Of a stretch of DNA of 18,043 nt, positions 16,296 through 18,043 are shown piece by piece; positions within the stretch are counted from its first letter, which is position 1; each line of letters starts with the position of its first letter. The stretch lies in contig JAAEMD010000531.1 of assembly GCA_024225875.1 (NCBI GenBank), forward strand, positions 1-18,043. Reading direction: 5' to 3'. The position numbers were made by a program, and so were the translations under genes. This DNA comes from a bacterium (GTDB taxonomy: Bacteria > Margulisbacteria > Marinamargulisbacteria > JAAEMD01). The notes under the pieces are model-generated. The model made no database searches, was not told the DNA's origin, and worked only from the letters and a program-made list of their open reading frames with translations.

Positions 16296-17622
16296 ATGAG
16301 CTCTTCTTTTTCTTACCTGAAATATAGTTTGCTGATAAGAAACATATTCCTGCAAAAATAAAGCTGAACCCCTTTGCTGAAAGCGACATTTCAAGATCAA
16401 GAAAACGTATAATGATTATTAGAAAAGTAATACCCAGGCCGGTATTCAAATAGATCGCATCAGTATGTTTTATCCCTGCTAATAAACGATTAATACCAAT
16501 AGTAAACAGCAATAAATTAAAAATAATGGCAGGAATCATAAAATCTACATTTATCATGGCTAGAAAAAAACATATTATTACAGGAATGATCATTACTCCA
16601 AATGAATAGCTGTAAAATGGTCCTTTTCTGATAGCTGAATACAGCATATATGCTGCACCAGCAGTTAATATCAAAGCAAGAAAAATATCAAGAGCCACGA
16701 TAGTTCCATTATTTCTGCTTATGTAATAAGTGCTTATAGTTGATTGTTGAAATATATACCGCCAGGAAGATTTAAAGGTCAGAAACAGTGAGATACCAGA
16801 TAAGCCAAGCCCTCCCATAACACTGCAGAGCCTGGATATAGACAACGGAAGCTTGTTATAGAATATTTTTCCGGACAAAAATACAGTACAAAATAAAGAG
16901 CTGAAAACAACTATCCATAAACCTTTTATACCATAATCCATAGTTAGAGCTATGCCTGTAATAAGAGCTGCTAAAGAACTCATAATAAAAATAGTCTGCA
17001 GGATATGAGATTTCTTATTTTTTATTATCCGATATATCAAAAACAATAATAAAGCATAAAGAGTCCAGAAAGAAAATACGGTCATACCTGCACCGGAATC
17101 AACAGCATATATGAGCCACCAGGTTAAACCAGCCATATATGCAGTAGCTGCTGTGTAGCTTTGCTGAAAATAGATAACAGGCACAATTAATATCAGCCAT
17201 GAAAATAAAAATCGCTCAAAGTTACCTGGGATATGAAATGTCTGGCTTATCAAAGCAAAAGATAAGGCCAGAGATATAATCCAGCCAAGAGCAGAGCTCT
17301 CTTTCCATGTCAAAGAGTCTTTTTTGTACAATATTGTATAACCATTTAGAAACTGACTTATTATAAGTGGTGCAAGAGAAATTAGTGTACGCAACATTCT
17401 GGAAAGTCCTGACCAGTTATAAGCAATAAGCAGTAAGGTCCCGGCCCCTAAAAAAAGTGTTCCAATAAGTCCGAATATGAAAATGACCAGTATTCTTTTA
17501 TTTTTTGCTGATTTAATATCGTAATAATTACGTATTCTCTCTGCAGAACTACAGTCTATAACCTCTTCCCGTACCAGAGCCGTAAGCTCTTTATCTAAAA
17601 AACCAGTAAATTTTTTATTCAT
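16288..17622 (-). CDS. DUF2157 multi-pass membrane protein
   Basis: The 444-aa protein begins with a soluble helical segment (about 1-42, 'LDKELTALVREEVIDCSSAERI'), typical of DUF2157. About a dozen hydrophobic helices follow, starting with 'ILVIFIFGLIGTLFLGAGTLLLIAYNW', including the conserved 'WSGLSRMLRTLISLAPLI' junction. The family has no assigned biochemistry. It is often paired with a GDYXXLXY protein, as here, where the partner's ATG lies inside the last codons. The two genes form an operon with a strong-looking promoter just upstream. The ribosome-binding site is weak (GAG seven bases before ATG 17622). The last residues are basic (GKKKKSS), consistent with a cytoplasmic C-terminus. 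Confidence 0.82.
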   Translation of the reverse strand: MNKKFTGFLDKELTALVREEVIDCSSAERIRNYYDIKSAKNKRILVIFIFGLIGTLFLGAGTLLLIAYNWSGLSRMLRTLISLAPLIISQFLNGYTILYKKDSLTWKESSALGWIISLALSFALISQTFHIPGNFERFLFSWLILIVPVIYFQQSYTAATAYMAGLTWWLIYAVDSGAGMTVFSFWTLYALLLFLIYRIIKNKKSHILQTIFIMSSLAALITGIALTMDYGIKGLWIVVFSSLFCTVFLSGKIFYNKLPLSISRLCSVMGGLGLSGISLFLTFKSSWRYIFQQSTISTYYISRNNGTIVALDIFLALILTAGAAYMLYSAIRKGPFYSYSFGVMIIPVIICFFLAMINVDFMIPAIIFNLLLFTIGINRLLAGIKHTDAIYLNTGLGITFLIIIIRFLDLEMSLSAKGFSFIFAGICFLSANYISGKKKKSSYE

Positions 17623-17650
17623 TTTATAGTCTCATAAACATTTATAGTAT

Positions 17651-17679
17651 TTTATACATTTGTTTTACACAATGATCAA
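17651..17679 (-). promoter_or_regulatory. Sigma70-like promoter of the DUF2157 operon
   Basis: On the minus strand, TTGATC (17679-17674) is followed after exactly 17 bp by TATAAA (17656-17651). This predicts transcription starting near 17645 and a leader of about 22 nt before the ATG at 17622. Hexamer match, spacing and distance to the gene all agree, so this is the best promoter in the window. Confidence 0.65.
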
Positions 17680-17710
17680 GAATCATATATTTCATATATT
17701 TTAATGCTGT

Positions 17711-17824
17711 TATAGCTGGTACAAATTGAATTGTCCGTTTAAATGACTGAGTTCTGTGTTGCATACATTAACGAAGTCATTTGAAAACTTTAATTGTCGG
17801 ACATTTTACTTTGGATCAGCTATA
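17711..17824 (+). repeat. Palindromic TA-flanked repeat element, copy 2
   Basis: This complete 114-bp copy runs from TATAGCTG to CAGCTATA. The outer arms match at roughly 21 of 27 positions when the right end is reverse-complemented (TATAGCTG...TGTCCG on both). An inner arm of 11 bp, TTTAAATGACT against AGTCATTTGAA, pairs at 10 positions. The right side has 12 extra bases between the arms. It shares near-identical arms with copy 1, but the central loop differs. It lies directly upstream of the DUF2157 promoter. The reading frame crossing it is not credible as a gene. Confidence 0.82.
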
Positions 17825-18010
17825 ATCGCTATTTATTTTCTCATTTCGTTAACAAGTGCTTGTGATTCTAGTTCGGAAAAAACCAGAACACACCCTGGAT
17901 CAGCTGCTTATCTCCATCCAAATCGAAAATTAAGAGTGGAGTATTCAGTTCGGTTTTGATAAACAAAATATATTTAAGTAATAGAAAAATAAACTGTAAC
18001 TTCGTATAAT
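17825..18010. other. Unassigned spacer between repeat copies 2 and 3
   Basis: This 186-bp stretch has no convincing gene, promoter or terminator. A short sequence near 17900 (TGGATCAGCT) resembles the right end of the repeat (TTGGATCAGCTATA), so it could be the decayed end of another copy. The weak open frame that starts inside copy 2 and ends at 17959 shows no recognisable protein family. Confidence 0.35.
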
Positions 18011-18043
18011 TATAGCTGGTACAAATTGAATTGTCCGTTTAAA
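18011..18043 (+). repeat. Palindromic TA-flanked repeat element, copy 3 (cut by window edge)
   Basis: The first 33 bases are identical to those of copy 2, in the same orientation, beginning exactly 300 bp further on. The rest lies outside the window. Confidence 0.8.

Noticed and set aside
17756..17959. Open frame of 67 codons starting with GTG inside repeat copy 2
   Set aside because: Its first third is the repeat itself. There is no Shine-Dalgarno, no recognisable domain and no upstream promoter in the right direction.

Overview
The window comes from an AT-rich genome of a diderm (Gram-negative-type) bacterium. A Wza/SLBB-type polysaccharide export protein and a secretin domain both imply an outer membrane. 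Glycyl-tRNA synthetase is the bacterial alpha2beta2 type (glyQ + glyS). The phylum cannot be fixed from sequence alone. There is no ribosomal RNA, no tRNA that I could see, and no CRISPR array. An uncultured or poorly sampled lineage is plausible, but that is inference.

Layout. (1) 1-868 is a decayed mobile-element zone. It holds the last 40 codons of an IS630-like transposase, a SAM-methyltransferase gene whose 5' part is missing at the IS junction, and about 260 bp of possible gene debris. (2) 869-1612 (+) is a metallo-beta-lactamase-fold hydrolase of the RNase Z type. (3) 8524-1740 (-) is a four-gene exopolysaccharide/capsule operon: an 876-aa SLBB export protein, a Wzz-like chain-length regulator, UDP-glucose 6-dehydrogenase and a fused two-domain sugar oxidoreductase. 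No glycosyltransferase, flippase, polymerase or tyrosine kinase lies in the window, so the rest of the pathway is elsewhere. (4) 8525-9140 is non-coding. It carries a palindromic repeat (copy 1) and a strong hairpin terminator whose loop and downstream flank contain C8 and C9 tracts. (5) 11285-9141 (-) is a compact three-gene operon resembling a reduced PilN-PilO-secretin set, with no motor ATPase or pilin beside it. (6) 11286-11454 is a divergent intergenic region with a perfect 17-bp palindrome and a TATAAT box. (7) 11455-15629 (+) holds yjbQ, a short radical SAM gene, glyQ and glyS, tightly packed. (8) 17622-15741 (-) is a DUF2157 membrane protein with an overlapping GDYXXLXY-type partner, preceded by a good sigma70-like promoter. 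(9) 17711-18043 holds two more copies (2 and a truncated 3) of the palindromic repeat, spaced exactly 300 bp apart.

How the parts fit. The SLBB and Wzz proteins would form the envelope-spanning export path. Ugd supplies UDP-glucuronate, and the bi-domain oxidoreductase probably modifies a sugar for the same polymer. The mini-secretin operon is a second, separate outer-membrane system whose function is unknown. glyQS is housekeeping. The palindromic elements lie only between genes, are flanked by TA in all three copies, and look like a non-autonomous (MITE-like) family. They may be related to IS630-type transposition, of which a transposase remnant sits at the left edge.

Nothing here is clearly a wholly new system. 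The best candidates for a second look are the orphan mini-secretin operon, the YjbQ/radical SAM pair, the TA-flanked palindromic element family, and the C8/C9-tract terminator.
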